From Phaseolus vulgaris (lineage: Eukaryota > Streptophyta > Magnoliopsida > Fabales > Fabaceae), in assembly GCF_000499845.2 (NCBI RefSeq), contig NC_023749.2, forward strand, positions 36,095,843 to 36,159,842: a stretch of DNA of 64,000 nucleotides, given 5' to 3'. Each line of letters begins with the position of its first letter. The first letter of the stretch is position 1. A program made the position numbers and the translations under genes. Under the pieces are notes generated by a model. That model was given only the letters and a program-made list of their open reading frames with translations, had not been told where the DNA came from and searched no databases. Below, piece by piece: positions 10,841 through 23,400 of this stretch.

Positions 10841-13800
10841 TGCTTCTGCTTTAGATGATGATAGATTACATTTGTTTGGTACTGTGATGAGTGAGTTCGA
10901 GTTAGTTTAGATTTCACCGTCTTCTTTTGAACGATCAAAATTAGCATAAACTCTCTGATTACAGAAAATTTTCAGTTTTGAATTTTGTTCTAAAATAGAC
11001 TCATTTCTTGTTGTGCATATTCAGATGAGTTTATATAGGTGTATCAGAATGTACATTTTGGTTATTTCAAGAAGTTGTGTGAGCAAGTTCCAAAGGATGG
11101 TAGCATGTTTTATATAATAATAATTTGAGGATATTTATTAAATTTGAACTTTGTTCTATCGGGTTCACTTGTAGTAAGCTTCTTGTATATAAGTAGTTTA
11201 GTCTCCTTTCTGATTATTATTGCCTTTTATCTTCACAAGAATCACAATCATAATATTCATCATTATAAAATTTATTGAAGCTTTAAAAATATTGAAATTG
11301 AAAATATCAAACTTTGTCTTAGTCCGATTTTTTTTTTATTATTATTATTTCGATATGATAAATAATCTCGCATAGAAGTCAAAAAAAGATAATTTAATTA
11401 CTTTTTTTTCCTAATTTTTTGGATATGTTTTAAAGATAGAAATTGGTTTTGAGCTTAAAAAACTAACAACTTGAATGTAGTAATTGGCCTAATTGGTGTC
11501 ATTAGTAAGAATCGATAATAAATTTTAAAGATGAAGACTCATTCTCTAAGTCTCGGTTACTTCCTCACTTAATCCTCCCAATTTTCAATTGCGTATTAAG
11601 GATAATAATTTTAGAAGTAATGTTTTTAAATATAAACACTCTAATAAAATGAGATAAAAAAAAAATTATGGGACAAATTATAGATAAAATAACATTAAAA
11701 AAATAAATACCGATCTCTATTTATGGGACAAATTATAGATAAAATAACATTAAAGAAATAAATACCGATCCTTTATAGAGAATTTATTCCCTTTCTCTCT
11801 TTTACTAATATATTTTTGCTTTACTTCTATTCACTAATATCATAAACATCAATTTGACAAGATATCTAATTATGGAATATTAGTTAGCAACCACTTAGGC
11901 GTGAGATTCAAATGGAACTTAGATACTAATTATATAGTTTTGAGTTGTTGCATCTACTTCTTAAAATAACAAAGAGCAAATTGCAAATGCTGTGTAGTTA
12001 TAAAATACCCGAATAAGTGTATAAACTATATATAAAACATTTTTCATAGTTTTATACCTAGCATAGTGATGAAATAGTATAAAAAATGCTAACAAAACGA
12101 TTATTTATACTTCATTGTATATATGATATGTATGGGGGTGATGTACAAAATTGATAGTTTGGTGGAATCAAAGTTACCTTAAAGGATAAGAAATGAATGC
12201 TTTAACATGTAATTATTGAACTATGTGCTTCCTTAAATTAGAGCATCAATTCGTACAAAATGATATTACGATTTGCCAAACTACATTACACCCTAAATTA
12301 GTTTTCATAATATTTATTTAAATTTCATTGAAAATTGATAAAATTTAGAGATTCAAGTGTTGTTTGCTTAAAATTGACAATAAAAAAAAATTGTGATAGC
12401 CTAAAAAACCAAGTGAGTTTGTTTTTTTTCTTCACATATGCCATTAATATTTTGAAAATAAGAAGGAAGACTTTTACAAATAAACTTAAGCCAATACACA
12501 AGACAATGGTTGCCGAATATTTCATTTTAATCAAACTTCCCTAGCTATCTTCAAGGATATTCTTTTAGTAATGCAATCTTTAAGCATGATTATGCTATGT
12601 TTGTGAATTTAGATAAAAATGTTCAGTAAAAAAATTAGATAGATCCCCAAAATTATGTGTTATTCCCAAATCTCTAAGATTTCCACTTTAATATCTCTTA
12701 CAAAATAAAATAAGATTTTTTTTTTATTATTCCTCCTCTTGCTACACAAGAATCCAACATTACTTCATCCAAATCCAAAACGTTTGCCAACCTGCTTAGA
12801 ACTAAACAACTATTTTCTCTGTTGCTTTAGATTGAGGCAAAGAATTTTGCCTTTAATTTTCCAAGAAAAATTTGTACCCAACTTTCTGTGCCAGCTTAGT
12901 ACTAGAATGGAATATACAGTGAAAGCACATCACATACCACCTCACATGCTATAAGTAGTTGGTGTTTCCATTCACTTCTTGGTACTCAGCAACATTCTTT
13001 GTCCTTTTCCTCTGACCCCTTTATCAGGCTTCTTCTTCAGCTATGCTTATGGAATTGACTCATCTTCTTCTCCATGCACTGCTTATTGACAGTGTTCAAC
13101 TCATTATTTTCCATGTTAATGTTAAGTAGAATAAAGTTCAGCATTTTTTATGTCACAATCTCACATGATGCTCAGATCTTGCCCTTTAAAGGTAGCAATT
13201 CAGTGTCAGCTAAAGTTCCAAGGGATCAATCACACACCCTTTACTCTTTTCTTAGCATTAAGTCTACCATGTTAATTACTTGCTCTCTAATGTCTAAAAA
13301 TTATACAAACATCATTAAATAAATTTTGGTTGAGAAATCATTAGTTTAAATATCATCATCTTAAATAAATAAAAAAATTAAATAAAATATAAGAAAGAAA
13401 ACATACAAATTCATTATCTTAAAATTTTAAATAAGAGGTAATGGTTATCAAAATATGATGCTTTTAAATTTGAAAGAAAAAAACTTGATTTTTGTTTGTG
13501 AGAATTTATCCAAACATTAATTATTAGCTTCTCAATTATTGTTGGTTAAGTATGTAAGAATCACAAAGTTAGTAAGTTATTGACATGAAAACTATGAATT
13601 TACCAATTACAATTCTTGTCATGGTCACTTGGGTGTGTTTCACACAAATGTGTCGTAATATACAAATAAGAAGGGTTTCTTAATTTCAAACACAATTTAA
13701 TTTTTAGTTCTTTCATAATGGTTGGAGTTGACCAATTCTTCTTAATTATATTATTTTTAAAGATGAATTGCACATTAGGTTAAAGATTCTACATCGATTA

Positions 13801-14977
13801 GTTATGGTATCAAAATATTTTGAATTTATTTTAAGGAGAGTTTTGTTGGACTTATCCGACCACTCATAAATATATAGTCTGGACACTGAAAGATATAATA
13901 TATAAGTGAATGTAAAATCTTACTTTATAAATTAGTTTAATAAAATTAAATTAAACTTAAATTCACTTCTTAATACACTAACTTAATAAACTTAAATTAA
14001 ATTTAAAATTCACTTATTAGTTAGTGAATATGACTAACTTATTCTTTTTAGTTTAATAATGCTGACAAATGAGAGAGACTAATGAATTGAGATGAAAACA
14101 TAAAGGTGTTTTTTATGGCCTTAGACAAACACGTTGTTTCCAATAGTAAGTGACAAAGAAAATTTAGTTTATTTATCCACCGTCTTGGAAATGAAAACAG
14201 TTCTCAATTGTTTTTTAATTATCCTATTTGATGTGCCTGAAAATCCCGAGGAAGTGACTTAACGAAAAAAATAATAATTTGGCGAGTACTAAGCGAACCG
14301 TTACACTTGTTTTCGTTAATAACCGTTACGTATTTGAATTTTGATTAGATTAATCATTTGAAATCATGTCATAGGGAATCATTATGTAATTTTTAATTTA
14401 ATAAATACTTATTTGAAATATTTGTAATAAAATATTAGCAAGAAAACTAAAAGAGAATATTCGTTTGGTTTCTTTATACTTATCATTTAAACTTTTTTTA
14501 AATTAAAAAATTAATAGTTTTTCTGATCTTAATAAAATAGTTATCATTTTTCAAGTCCCCGAGAAAATATAAGGCGTTATTCGTTCCAGACTCAAGTATA
14601 AATATTTAACTACATACCAATTAAAAATATTACATATTTTTGTAAAATATCCTTAATCATATTTATCAATAGTGATGTTAAAATCTGCACTTCAATATAT
14701 TTTTAAAATAATATCATTAAACAGATCAAATTAGATAACATTTATTTATAATTGGATCAGTCAAACGTAAATACTTTTCATATTTAAGTTTGAAAGAAAT
14801 AGTTATCAACGTATGTATGTAAATAGTTGGCACAAAACTATGAAAAAAATATTAAATGTCACTACCATATGTTAGCTGTGTTTTTTTTTCATTCTAAATG
14901 AGACTTTCTAGGTTTATTTTTTGTTGAAGCAAATAATATAAACTGCACATTATATATTTATGCATTATAAATATGTA
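10841..14977. other. Intergenic DNA between the kinesin and tRNA-Ala genes
   Basis: AT-rich, with no supported protein gene. A 55-bp tandem duplication spans about 11,668-11,778; each unit starts ATGGGACAAATTATAGATAA. A stretch near 13,780-14,030 (TCTACATCGATTAGTTATGG, then TTACTTTATAAATTAGTTTA and TTAAACTTAAATTCAC) looks like a decayed TRIM-type repeat related to the one in the kinesin intron. Frames of 60-80 codons at 12,325-13,322 have no domain I recognise. Confidence 0.55.
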
Positions 14978-15050
14978 GGGGATGTAGCTCAGATGGTAGA
15001 GCGCTCGCTTAGCATGCGAGAGGTACGGGGATCGATACCCCGCATCTCCA
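14978..15050 (+). tRNA. tRNA-Ala (anticodon AGC)
   Basis: The 73-nt sequence folds as a full cloverleaf. The acceptor stem is GGGGATG paired with CATCTCC plus discriminator A. It contains the G3-U70 pair that is the known identity element for alanyl-tRNA synthetase. The anticodon stem CTCGC/GCGAG closes a TTAGCAT loop with AGC at 15,011-15,013. The T loop is ATCGATA closed by CGGGG/CCCCG, and the D loop region is TAGCTCAGATGGTAGAGC, which includes the A box. CCA is not encoded and there is no intron, as expected for a eukaryotic nuclear tRNA. It stands alone on this strand. Confidence 0.97.
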
Positions 15051-15056
15051 TTTTTT
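15051..15056 (+). terminator. RNA polymerase III terminator of tRNA-Ala
   Basis: A run of T residues follows the last tRNA base directly, which is the standard Pol III stop signal. Confidence 0.85.
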
Positions 15057-17989
15057 CTAACTTATTATATAATATAAGAACTTTTTTAATATTTTTTTTA
15101 AACTAAAACAAGTAATAACATTTGATTATATATTACATAAAAATGATCAAAATTATAGATAAGTAATGTTGCATTAAACTCTTAATTTAATCATGACCTT
15201 GGAGCACAAACCCATGTGAAGTGATATGCCGGTGAAATTTTTTTATTTGACTGTTTCCATATTTTAATTATTATTTTTTTAATTTTATTGTCTGGTTGTT
15301 ATTATATTGTATCTTTGTATAAGGTTGATATATAAATAAATCAATCAAAGAAGATAATGGTTGGTTTGTTTTGTAGTAGGGGATGGCATGTGGATGTAGA
15401 GAATGAGTAAGAATAATAATAATTAGTGTAGAGATGGAGGCACGAGTTTGAGTTGGATGAGAATGTTCCATTACCTATGCCCATATGTTGAAACAACAAA
15501 ACAAATATAGGGTGAATTATTGTAATAATATAGGGTAAGTAAATGATTGTAAATCGATAATAATATAGTTTCTAAAAAAACAAAAAAAAACGATTTAATA
15601 TGTATAATATACGATAATTATATAATGTTGTTAAGTTTTATGAGATAATGTTGTAAATAAGTTATAATGTTTTCAAAATGAATTTAAATATTTAAATTGA
15701 ATTCTTGAAAAATGTGGATATTAATTAGTTTTTAATTAAATTTTTTATCGAAATAATTTTTAAAAAAATTACATGCTATTTTGCATTAAATATAAAAAAT
15801 TTATCTTCTTACGAAATATTAAATATACATAAATGACTTGAAGGTAAAAAAAATGAATTTTTCGATACTTATTTACATAAATTTTTTAATTAGAGACCTA
15901 CGTTCTAATATAATTATTTTTAAAGATGAATTTAGATATTAAGTTATATTTGGTTATTATTTCAAGCCAGTCAATTATCATATTTAATATATTGTTTATT
16001 TTAAGATTTGTTTTATCTTTAAAAGATAATATAATTAAAAAAAATCATTTAAATTATCTTTAATCTTAACTCCTAAATTATATGAGAATATCAAATATAT
16101 TAAAATAGTTATAATTATTATAATAAATTGTAAAATTCAAATAGGTTAACTAGTAAATATAGTTGTCATACCTAAAAATCCCACTTGTAAGGGTTAACAT
16201 AAGAATCAAATACAAATCTATCTTTACATAGATCATCCTATAATATGTGCATCTAATTACTATTTCAACTGATTGGATTAAATTGCTCTTGATTTATGAT
16301 GTGATGCATAATAATCTTGTTTGTTTTGATGCTTATAAAGTTTTAGAATTATTATTTTTTGAAATTGTCATGAGGCTTACATTCAAGAGAATCCAACAAA
16401 TAAAAAAAAGGGGCCTATTATAATTGAGATTAGCAAGCATGTGATTATAGTTTTGGTGAGCAATGTGTTGTTTAAATGACAAGAACCCACTTTGTTCATT
16501 GCATTTTGTTTTCAGTTATGATTGTGTGAAACTGTTCTCACATGTAAATCTTTAATTGCAACAACAATTTTCTTCCATCCATGGGGCCTCTGTCATTATC
16601 TTGTCTCCAATGATTCTACGTTCCTCCATTAGTCATGTTGCCAACATTTACATGGACTTCGGTTATGAACTATTACCATTACTCAAGTGCTTTTTGTTCA
16701 GAAAATTCCGACAATTATTTACTAGTGAAAAATATGTAATTAATAATGTTTTTTTGACAATTGGCGAAAATCGTTGTCGAAAAATAGCAATAACAATTTC
16801 CTAATAAATTTTATTTTATTTTATAATAAGAGGGGAAATGATAGATTGTTTATATTGGTGTTATTATGTTAACTTATGATTAAACATGGAATCCTCGTTA
16901 TATAGTTTTATATTGATACAAAATTTTATGGTTCTTTCATTATTTTTTTAGGCAAATATCATAATAAGAAAAAATAGTTTAACGAGATTTTTTTTTTTGC
17001 ATTATTTAAGGTTAAAATCTCTATTAAGTCATTTACTAAGGGTTACAATTTGTCCCGCTAAACTATCTTTGGGATTTGTAAAATACCATGAGTTTCAAAA
17101 TTTTGATAAAATGACTTGTCGTTTGAAATAACCTCCAACCCCATTTTTCACCATCTCTAACCATCTTCCTGTCTTCTCTCTTTCACTGTAGACACACGAC
17201 TCTCCAGCATAGGCTCAATGGCCGCCACCGACAGTCCTAGCAAGGAATCACAATTCAGCCAGACTTATGTTTATTATATATAAGGAGAAGGAATACTAAA
17301 TAAGACACTATCTTCTTCTTACTAAAATATTGCTTCTTCCATCACCTTACTGCCCAACTTAGGTCACAAGCCACTATTACTTAGCTCGACAACAACTGAT
17401 ATTTATCCTTGCTTTATATATCCTAAATAATTGCATTATCTATTAGATGTGGACTTCAAAGTCATGTGTGTTTTTGACTAAAGATTGCAAGAACATATTG
17501 TGAGAATAAATTAACTTTATTACTTCTCACTTTCACAGTGAATTAATTATTAGATGATTTTAAAATAAAGGCCTTAATTTAAAATATTTCAAAATTATGA
17601 GAATTAAATATTAACAATTATAACTAAAACTTGCACATAAAATATACGTACATCAAAAGTTAAAACAAAATAAGTCTTCGAAGTATGAACTCGTAAAAAA
17701 AACCTAGGAATTGTATAAACCAACTACCATCAATCATAACAAATATGCAAACATTGTTGAAATACTCGTTATCCAAGATTAATTGTTGAAATACTTATTA
17801 TTCAAGGTTATTTTGCTGAGATTTTAAAATAAATTTTTGAAACTTTAGAAAACTTATTTGTAATGTAAAGTTACACTTTCAAAATTTTAGAGAAATTAGT
17901 TATAAAATATATTAAAACTATGTAGTTTTTAATTATTTATTTATAAATAGATTTAATTATATATATTTATTGAAGTTTAAAAATCTGGA
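15057..17989. other. AT-rich intergenic DNA, possible transposon interior
   Basis: No supported gene. Around 16,720-16,810 there is ACTAGTGAAAAATATG and later AAAATCGTTGTCGAAAAATAG, which recalls a CACTA-type subterminal region but has no clear terminus. A 21-codon frame starting at 17,218 (MAATDSPSKE...) is too short to call. The segment 17,756-17,880 holds decayed sequence resembling the 61-bp repeats that follow. Confidence 0.45.
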
Positions 17990-18420
17990 GTGTTTTATCG
18001 AGATTCTACAATAAATCTTTGGAATTTAATGAAGGTTTAAACAACCTACGTTATTTTGTTGAAATTTTAGAATAAACCTTTGAAACATAACAAAGGTTAA
18101 AAGGACTTTCGTTAATTTGCTGAGGTTTTAGAATAAATCTTTGGAATTTAACAAAGGTTAAAAAAATCTTCATTATTTTGTTGAGGTTTTAAAATAAATC
18201 TTTGAAATTTAACGAAGGTTAAAAAAACCTCTATTATTTTGGTGAGGTTTTAGAATAAACCTTTGGAATTTAATGAAGGTTAAAAATAACCCTGTTATTT
18301 TGCTGAGGTTTTAAAATAGACCTTTGTAATTTAACAAAGGTTAAAGAAACCTCTATTATTTTGCTGATGTTTTAAAATAAACCTTTGAAATTTAACGAAG
18401 ATTAAAAAAGTCTCTGTTAA
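17990..18420. repeat. 61-bp tandem repeat array, seven units
   Basis: Units begin at about 17,990, 18,050, 18,111, 18,172, 18,233, 18,294 and 18,355, with the next period boundary at 18,416, so the spacing is 61 bp almost without exception. The core is TTATTTTGCTGAGGTTTTA, then AATAAACCTTTGGAATTTAA, then CGAAGGTTAAA. Units differ by substitutions but not by length, so the array is old enough to diverge yet has not been disturbed by indels. It lies directly inside a CACTA-like terminus and is probably its subterminal region. Confidence 0.85.
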
Positions 18421-18478
18421 TTAAATCAATTCGTAAAGTTATATTAACTTCCGTTAAAACCCTTTTTTTCTTGTAGTG
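18421..18478 (-). mobile_element. CACTA (En/Spm)-like terminal inverted repeat
   Basis: On the minus strand from 18,478 the sequence reads CACTACAAGAAAAAAAGGGT and then TTTAACGGAAG, the consensus form of plant CACTA termini (CACTACAAGAAAA). The outer three bases are TAT, the expected target-duplication length. The 61-bp array lies immediately inside. The matching left end (TAT followed by CACTACAAG) was not found in 15,000-18,000, so the element is truncated or has a mutated left end. Confidence 0.6.
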
Positions 18479-19087
18479 TATATTGAGAAATATTAAATTA
18501 GAAGCATTTAATTTATGTTGTGTTCTTACCGGAAACATGCTCAAAGGATGTTTTGACAAGGATCTTTGTATTTGTTCCCAAATCTGTCTTCTACTGGTTT
18601 CTAGATAAAGGGAAGGTCCACCTGAAAAAACTTATTCAATGCTTAAGTAATTAAGAACACAATGATGGTAATATGTGCACAAAGTATGTGAGTTAAGAGT
18701 ATATATTATGATAGATTGTACTTTTGGGAGAGTTTGTATTTATAGATATTTTTTATGGCGACCCTTGGGTTGACCGTATGATGACCATTTATGACTCAAA
18801 TAGTCGCTCAACAATAAAACCTTTTTGAGTAGGCCGTTTTATTCATAATTGTCATTGATGGTAATTAGAGCTCGATTATGGAATATGCACAATCGCCTCG
18901 AGTTGTAGGTATTCTTGACTTTATGATGGGTAAGTACACAAGTCCCCCCAACATGGAAGCCGAGGTGACACTTTGGTGGGAAATTATTGAGGAATGAACG
19001 AGTTGACAAATATCCAAGCTCGCATTTGATGCTCGTAACCTAAGTGGTTATCGGGAGAGATGATTCTCTTAACAGGCTGGGTAGGCC
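18479..19087. other. Unassigned retroelement-like sequence left of a solo LTR
   Basis: No open frame. The stretch includes GTATTTATAGATA near 18,737 and AAGTCCCCCCAACATGG near 18,941. It appears continuous with the sequence at 20,067-20,810 once the solo LTR at 19,093-20,061 is removed, so both flanks probably belong to one older element. Confidence 0.4.
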
Positions 19088-19092
19088 ATTCC

Positions 19093-20061
19093 TGATGTGA
19101 GTTGATTTTAGAATGGCACATTGTAGAGGTTTCACTTTTATTTAATTTTGAGATTAGCAATTATGGTGATAAACCCAAAGAAGATTCCCACTGGACACGA
19201 ACTTAACCAAGTGGTTAAGTAAGTGTGAAGGTTCACTTCTAAAGGGCAAAGAGGAAAACACAAATATGGTGAAGATGATGATGATAACTTGCGAAAAATA
19301 AATGAACACAAGATGAAAAATAGAAAGGTGAAAACCAAAATTAAAAGAATAGCATGAGAATATAAAAAGAGGAATTAAAGTTGGCGCAATAAGAAGAGAA
19401 CAAAAGAGAAAAGATGAAGGGAGAAAGAAAGCTTAAGGAAAAGGGAAAAGAATCAAGCCACTTGGATGGGCTACTCCAAGATTAGTGGTGAAGAGCTGCC
19501 ACTTGAACTGCACAAACACTCAAGATAAGACCTACAAAGGAGAGCACTTAAGTCTCACTAAACACTCATGCAAAGTTTATTTTCTATTTTAAAATTTAAT
19601 TGTGATTTACAAGAGGGGAGACGTCCTATTTATAGATATGAGTGCCTTGAGGAGGAAGAGAGGAAGGGTATGAGTGTAAAAGACTACAAACTTCTAGAAA
19701 CTAGGTTAAATGTGAGCACATGAGGGAGTCTTTTAGAATCTAGGTAAAAGGTGAGCACATGGGTGAGTTTCTAGAAGCTAGGTTAAGGTGAGCTGACACA
19801 AGCCCAATTTACTAAGTACACCCTCTTCTAGCTTACTTTTCTATTTGGATGCCTAAAGTGAGCCTAATTTATTTACATAACTTGTCTTATGAAAAAACTA
19901 GAAGAAAGAACATATGATATTTAGGTTAATGTCTGGTTATTCTTTTGCTGAGGCTCCCTTAAGGAATGATGGGGCCTGGTCTTGTATGCTGAGATGAATG
20001 ACCTAATTGTGAAGTTTCTGTTGCGTCCTTGGTCATATGCTTATCTAGCTGGGTTGTATTA
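19093..20061 (-). mobile_element. Solo LTR of the gag-only Ty3-like family
   Basis: The block starts TGATGTGAGTTGATTTTAG and ends GTTGTATTA, matching the LTRs at 27,409-28,372 and 31,990-32,950 along its length. Shared landmarks are the AACTTAACCAAGTGGTTAAG segment near 19,200, the CCTATTTATAGATATGAGTG region that holds a TATA-like box, and the GTCCTTGGTCAT end. It is flanked by a perfect five-base duplication, ATTCC at 19,088-19,092 and 20,062-20,066. There is no internal region, so it is a solo LTR. The final CA of the consensus (here TA) is mutated. The strand is that of the parent element. Confidence 0.85.
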
Positions 20062-20815
20062 ATTCCTGCCTAAACGACTTAATTTTTGAAATATTGAATA
20101 TCAGAGGTTTTTTCTACTATGACAGTGCATCATTATTGTGGAAGTTAATGTTACGTCTCTTTAGTTTCTCCTTAATTTTCCCATGTCGAAATCATCTTTT
20201 GAAACCTTTTGAGTTGACACTTTTTTTCGCGCTCATAGTTTTACCTTTTTCCTTAGTCATTTGCGCTTCTCCTTTACTCCGCCTCTTCCTCTCACGACCA
20301 TTCCTCTATGAAGGGTTTCTTCCTCTGCAAGCTCTTTTCTTTCTCACATTAGGTACGTTATCACGACTTCTTCATCTATACCTTCCTTTTCCCTTGTTGC
20401 TGATAATCCTATTCCTTCCCCTCAAGATGTTGTTCCCTTAGATAGTGAGTCTTCCTCGAGTCAGACTGTATCTAACCGTTTGGAGGGAATTTATGTAAAC
20501 CCTCATTCAACCGCCATTGTTATATGGGAACCAGAGGAGAGGAAGTCTAAACAAAAGATGGCCTTGAGAAAAACCTCTAGGAAACATAAGGATAAGTTTT
20601 CCCCCATTCCTAATGATAACTATCTCTGGGTTTTTGGTGAGGTGCAATAGTACGCTTCTAATTTCACCTCTCTCCGCTTTGTTGAAAAGTTAGTTAGTGT
20701 TTATGATTTAGAGGATAGGGTTTATCCAGGTCCTACCCGGAATGGTTTGAGCTTCACTTACCTTTATGAGTAATTTTCAAAGAACTTAGAGACACTTTTC
20801 CCTTGACCCCTCGAT
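20062..20815 (+). pseudogene. Fragment of a gypsy-type retroelement ORF (PF04195-like)
   Basis: A frame from about 20,400 reads ...NRLEGIYVNPHSTAIVIWEP, then EERKSKQKMALRKTS..., then LWVFGEVQ and a stop. After that it continues as FTSLRFVEKLVSVYDLEDRVYPGP in the same sense. This is the N-terminal part of a protein family associated with Tat-lineage retrotransposons and grouped with Pfam PF04195. The part beginning LNVAPAQLHPNSW is absent here, but a copy of that part is at 34,184-34,912. It has at least two stop codons and no start I would trust. Confidence 0.5.
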
Positions 20816-20899
20816 AAGTTCCAAATTTTAGTAATATTCCATATTAAAATATAAACACTTATGAGTATTAAATGCTAAAATAAGTATAAAATAACCCCT

Positions 20900-22060
20900 A
20901 ATTTATGAATTTATACCTTTCTACATATTTTGTGAATTTTATTTGAATAAGAACGATTTATTCCCAAATTTTGTGTTAATTTCAGGATTGTAGGAGAGAA
21001 TGGAGTTGATTGGGCAAAAGGAGAATAATATAAGCTAAAAAAGGAAAGTTGGAAGGCCCCGACACAAAAGCTCACAAAAGCTCACAAAAGCCCAACTCAG
21101 CATCAAAGCATCTCGCTCAAGAGAGCCTATTCTCGCTTGAGCGAGATTGCTCCAATATCACTAGTCAATTTCGACGTTTTACTCCCTCAAGCGAGCTCAA
21201 TCTCGCTTGAGTGAGAATCCACTTAAGCCCAAACAATTTAGGTTAAATAGGAGACTTGAGGCACAACTGTAGTGTGCAAGATTGAGAGGAAAACCCCATT
21301 GAGTGAATTGTAACCCAATTTGGTGGAATAAGAGTTGTTAGAAACATTAGAGGAGGCAGTCATCAAAGAGAAACATCCTGGATCTTCTTTTCTTGATCTC
21401 CCTGCTTGTAATAGTCATCATGAGTGGCTAATTCTATCCTTTGGGATTGAGAGTAATCTGTTCAAACTCTTATGTATTGAGGTGATATCTAAACACAATA
21501 TTATGTTCTTGATTGATGATTGGTATTATTGTTTTGATTGTAATGCTTTGTTTACCATGATCTCGAATCTTAAATTTGACTGGAAAGTATTTTTAAGGTT
21601 CTGACCCAAATGTTAAATATATTTGAATGCTTGGAATAGATTTGAAATGTTAATTGCTATCAACGTCTGATCTTAATGATAAGTTATTTTTATAAATATG
21701 CGAGAAATCGATATTTAGGAAGCACCTTAATAATTTTATATGTGAGGAATCAATATAAATGATTTTTATACGAGCATGAATATCAATCAAAGGGCACAAC
21801 ATTGTCATGCTAATCAAAATACAAAAGAATGAGAAAGATGAAACTCAATCCTTATTTTTCCAATTGAATCAACAAACTCTTTGAATTGTTTTCTTGTTAA
21901 TCATTGCCATTATAACTAATCCAAATAAACTTTTATTATTCTGTTTTTATTTAGTGAATATATTTCTTGATTATTCAACTGTTCCTTGTGGGTTTGATAT
22001 TTTTCCTTAGGGACACATTATTACTTCCGACAACGTGGTGCACTTGTCGTAAAAGAGTCA
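20900..22060 (+). repeat. Degenerate Ty3/gypsy LTR-like repeat, copy 2
   Basis: Parallels 1,640-2,510. It includes an imperfect palindromic stretch around 21,105-21,215 with CTCGCTTGAGCGAG and TCAAGCGAG motifs, the CATGAGTGGCTAATTCTATC segment near 21,419, and an LTR-end-like TTCCTTGTGGGTTTGAT near 21,983 followed by GACAACGTGGTGCACTTG. The gag-like frame at 22,571 lies downstream on the same strand, so this is read as its 5' LTR and leader. Exact LTR limits and the primer-binding site are not visible. Confidence 0.5.
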
Positions 22061-22570
22061 TCAAGTTTTTGTATAAATTCTTAAATATTGTCAATATTCT
22101 AACTGTTTCTTATTTTTTGTTAATAGTTCTTAATTTTTGTTTATATGTGTTTATTGTGTTTATATTTGTTAACTATTTATAATTTTATTTTATTTTATTT
22201 TGTTTTATTGCATATTTGATTCTATTTTAAATTTGCAAACCTGCTGTTATTTATTTTTGTTTTAATTTCATATTTATTTTATTTTAAATTTAATTTGAAT
22301 TTATTTTATTCGTTTTTGTTTTGCAATTTTAAATAAAAAAATTATTCTAGTATTGCTAGTGAATCCTTGTACTAACCCTATATTTAGTTGTGTTATATGA
22401 TATTGAGAGGTCAAATTCCCAAAGACCAATTATTATTTCAAGGAGATAGTTAAAAGGGCAGCTAAAAGAAACAGAAAGACAAAGGTAAAAGAAAGGCAAG
22501 GAGACACTAGGGAGGATTCCTCAAACCACTTTTTTCTTTTCCCATTAATATTTTTCAGGAGGAAAGCAAT

Positions 22571-23330
22571 ATGACAGAAGAGCAAACACCACCTCCCAAG
22601 AGGTCACTTGTAGATTATGCCATGCACCAATGGTCAAGACACTTTTCTAGTATTGCAATAGCTACTACCACTAGGGCCTTGGAGATGAAACCTATTTTCC
22701 TTCGTCTCATTAGTACCCATTAATTCACATATATTGGATCATGAGGATCCATATACACATTTGGCTACATTTTACGAATTGGTGGGAACAATGGGCTTTC
22801 AATAAGTTGATATTGAAAATGTTTATATGTGTTTGTTTCCTTTTTCATTGGTAGGAAAGGCTAAGGAATGACTCAAATCACATCCAAATCAGAGGCTCAC
22901 TAGTTGGAAAGATGTAGATGAAAATTTTCTGCAAAGATTTTTTCCAATCTTTCGCTACATAAAAGCAAAGTGTGAAATTTCAATATTCAGACAAGGAGCA
23001 AATGAAGCTTTTTGTGAGACATGGGAGAGATTTAAAGTGATACTGAGAAAAGGCCTAAATCATGGGTTTGAAGATACTGCTCAACTGAGCATATTTCCTA
23101 GTGGTCTCAAATCTAACACTAAGATGCTCCTAGATGCTGTAGCTGGCGACACAATGATGGTTGTTGATGTAGAACAAGCGACAAGGATTATTGATGCATT
23201 GGCATCAACTGATTATCAAGCCTAACATGATAGACAAGGTATTCAAAAGAAAGGGTTGTTGGAGTTGAATACTTCAGATGCTCTCTTGGCTCAGAATAAA
23301 GTTCTTACACAACAAATTGAGACTTTATGA
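22571..23330 (+). pseudogene. Ty3/gypsy gag remnant
   Basis: Beginning at an ATG at 22,571, the translation shows a retrotransposon gag core. Visible landmarks are a segment like LTSWKDVDENFLQRFFP (about 22,896), ISIFRQGANEAFCETWERF (about 22,978), and GLNHGFEDTAQLSIFPSGLK (about 23,052), followed by a decayed coiled stretch QNKVLTQQIETL. At least four stop codons interrupt it. This gag type belongs to the Athila/Tat-like branch of plant Ty3/gypsy. A zinc-knuckle fragment of the same protein appears to resume at 24,350-24,444, so something inserted between the two parts. Confidence 0.7.
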
Positions 23331-23400
23331 TGAGAACCAAAATGGACAAGGGCCAAAGCATTTAAAGTTCTTCTTATTAGTCTTTGCAAAAGATGAGGCC

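Noticed and set aside
15271..15471. 66-codon minus-strand frame next to the tRNA gene
   Set aside because: Low-complexity composition and no domain or promoter evidence.
16720..16810. CACTA-like end near ACTAGTGAAAAATATG
   Set aside because: No full terminal motif, no target duplication and no inverted partner to the end at 18,478.
17218..17283. Short frame starting MAATDSPSKESQFSQ
   Set aside because: Only 21 codons, no known domain and no evidence of splicing. It might be a captured gene fragment inside a DNA transposon, but it cannot be supported.
20094..20441. 115-codon hydrophobic frame as a membrane protein
   Set aside because: It lies in a decayed retroelement region, its frame conflicts with the recognisable PF04195-like frame, and the Leu/Phe richness reflects T-rich DNA.
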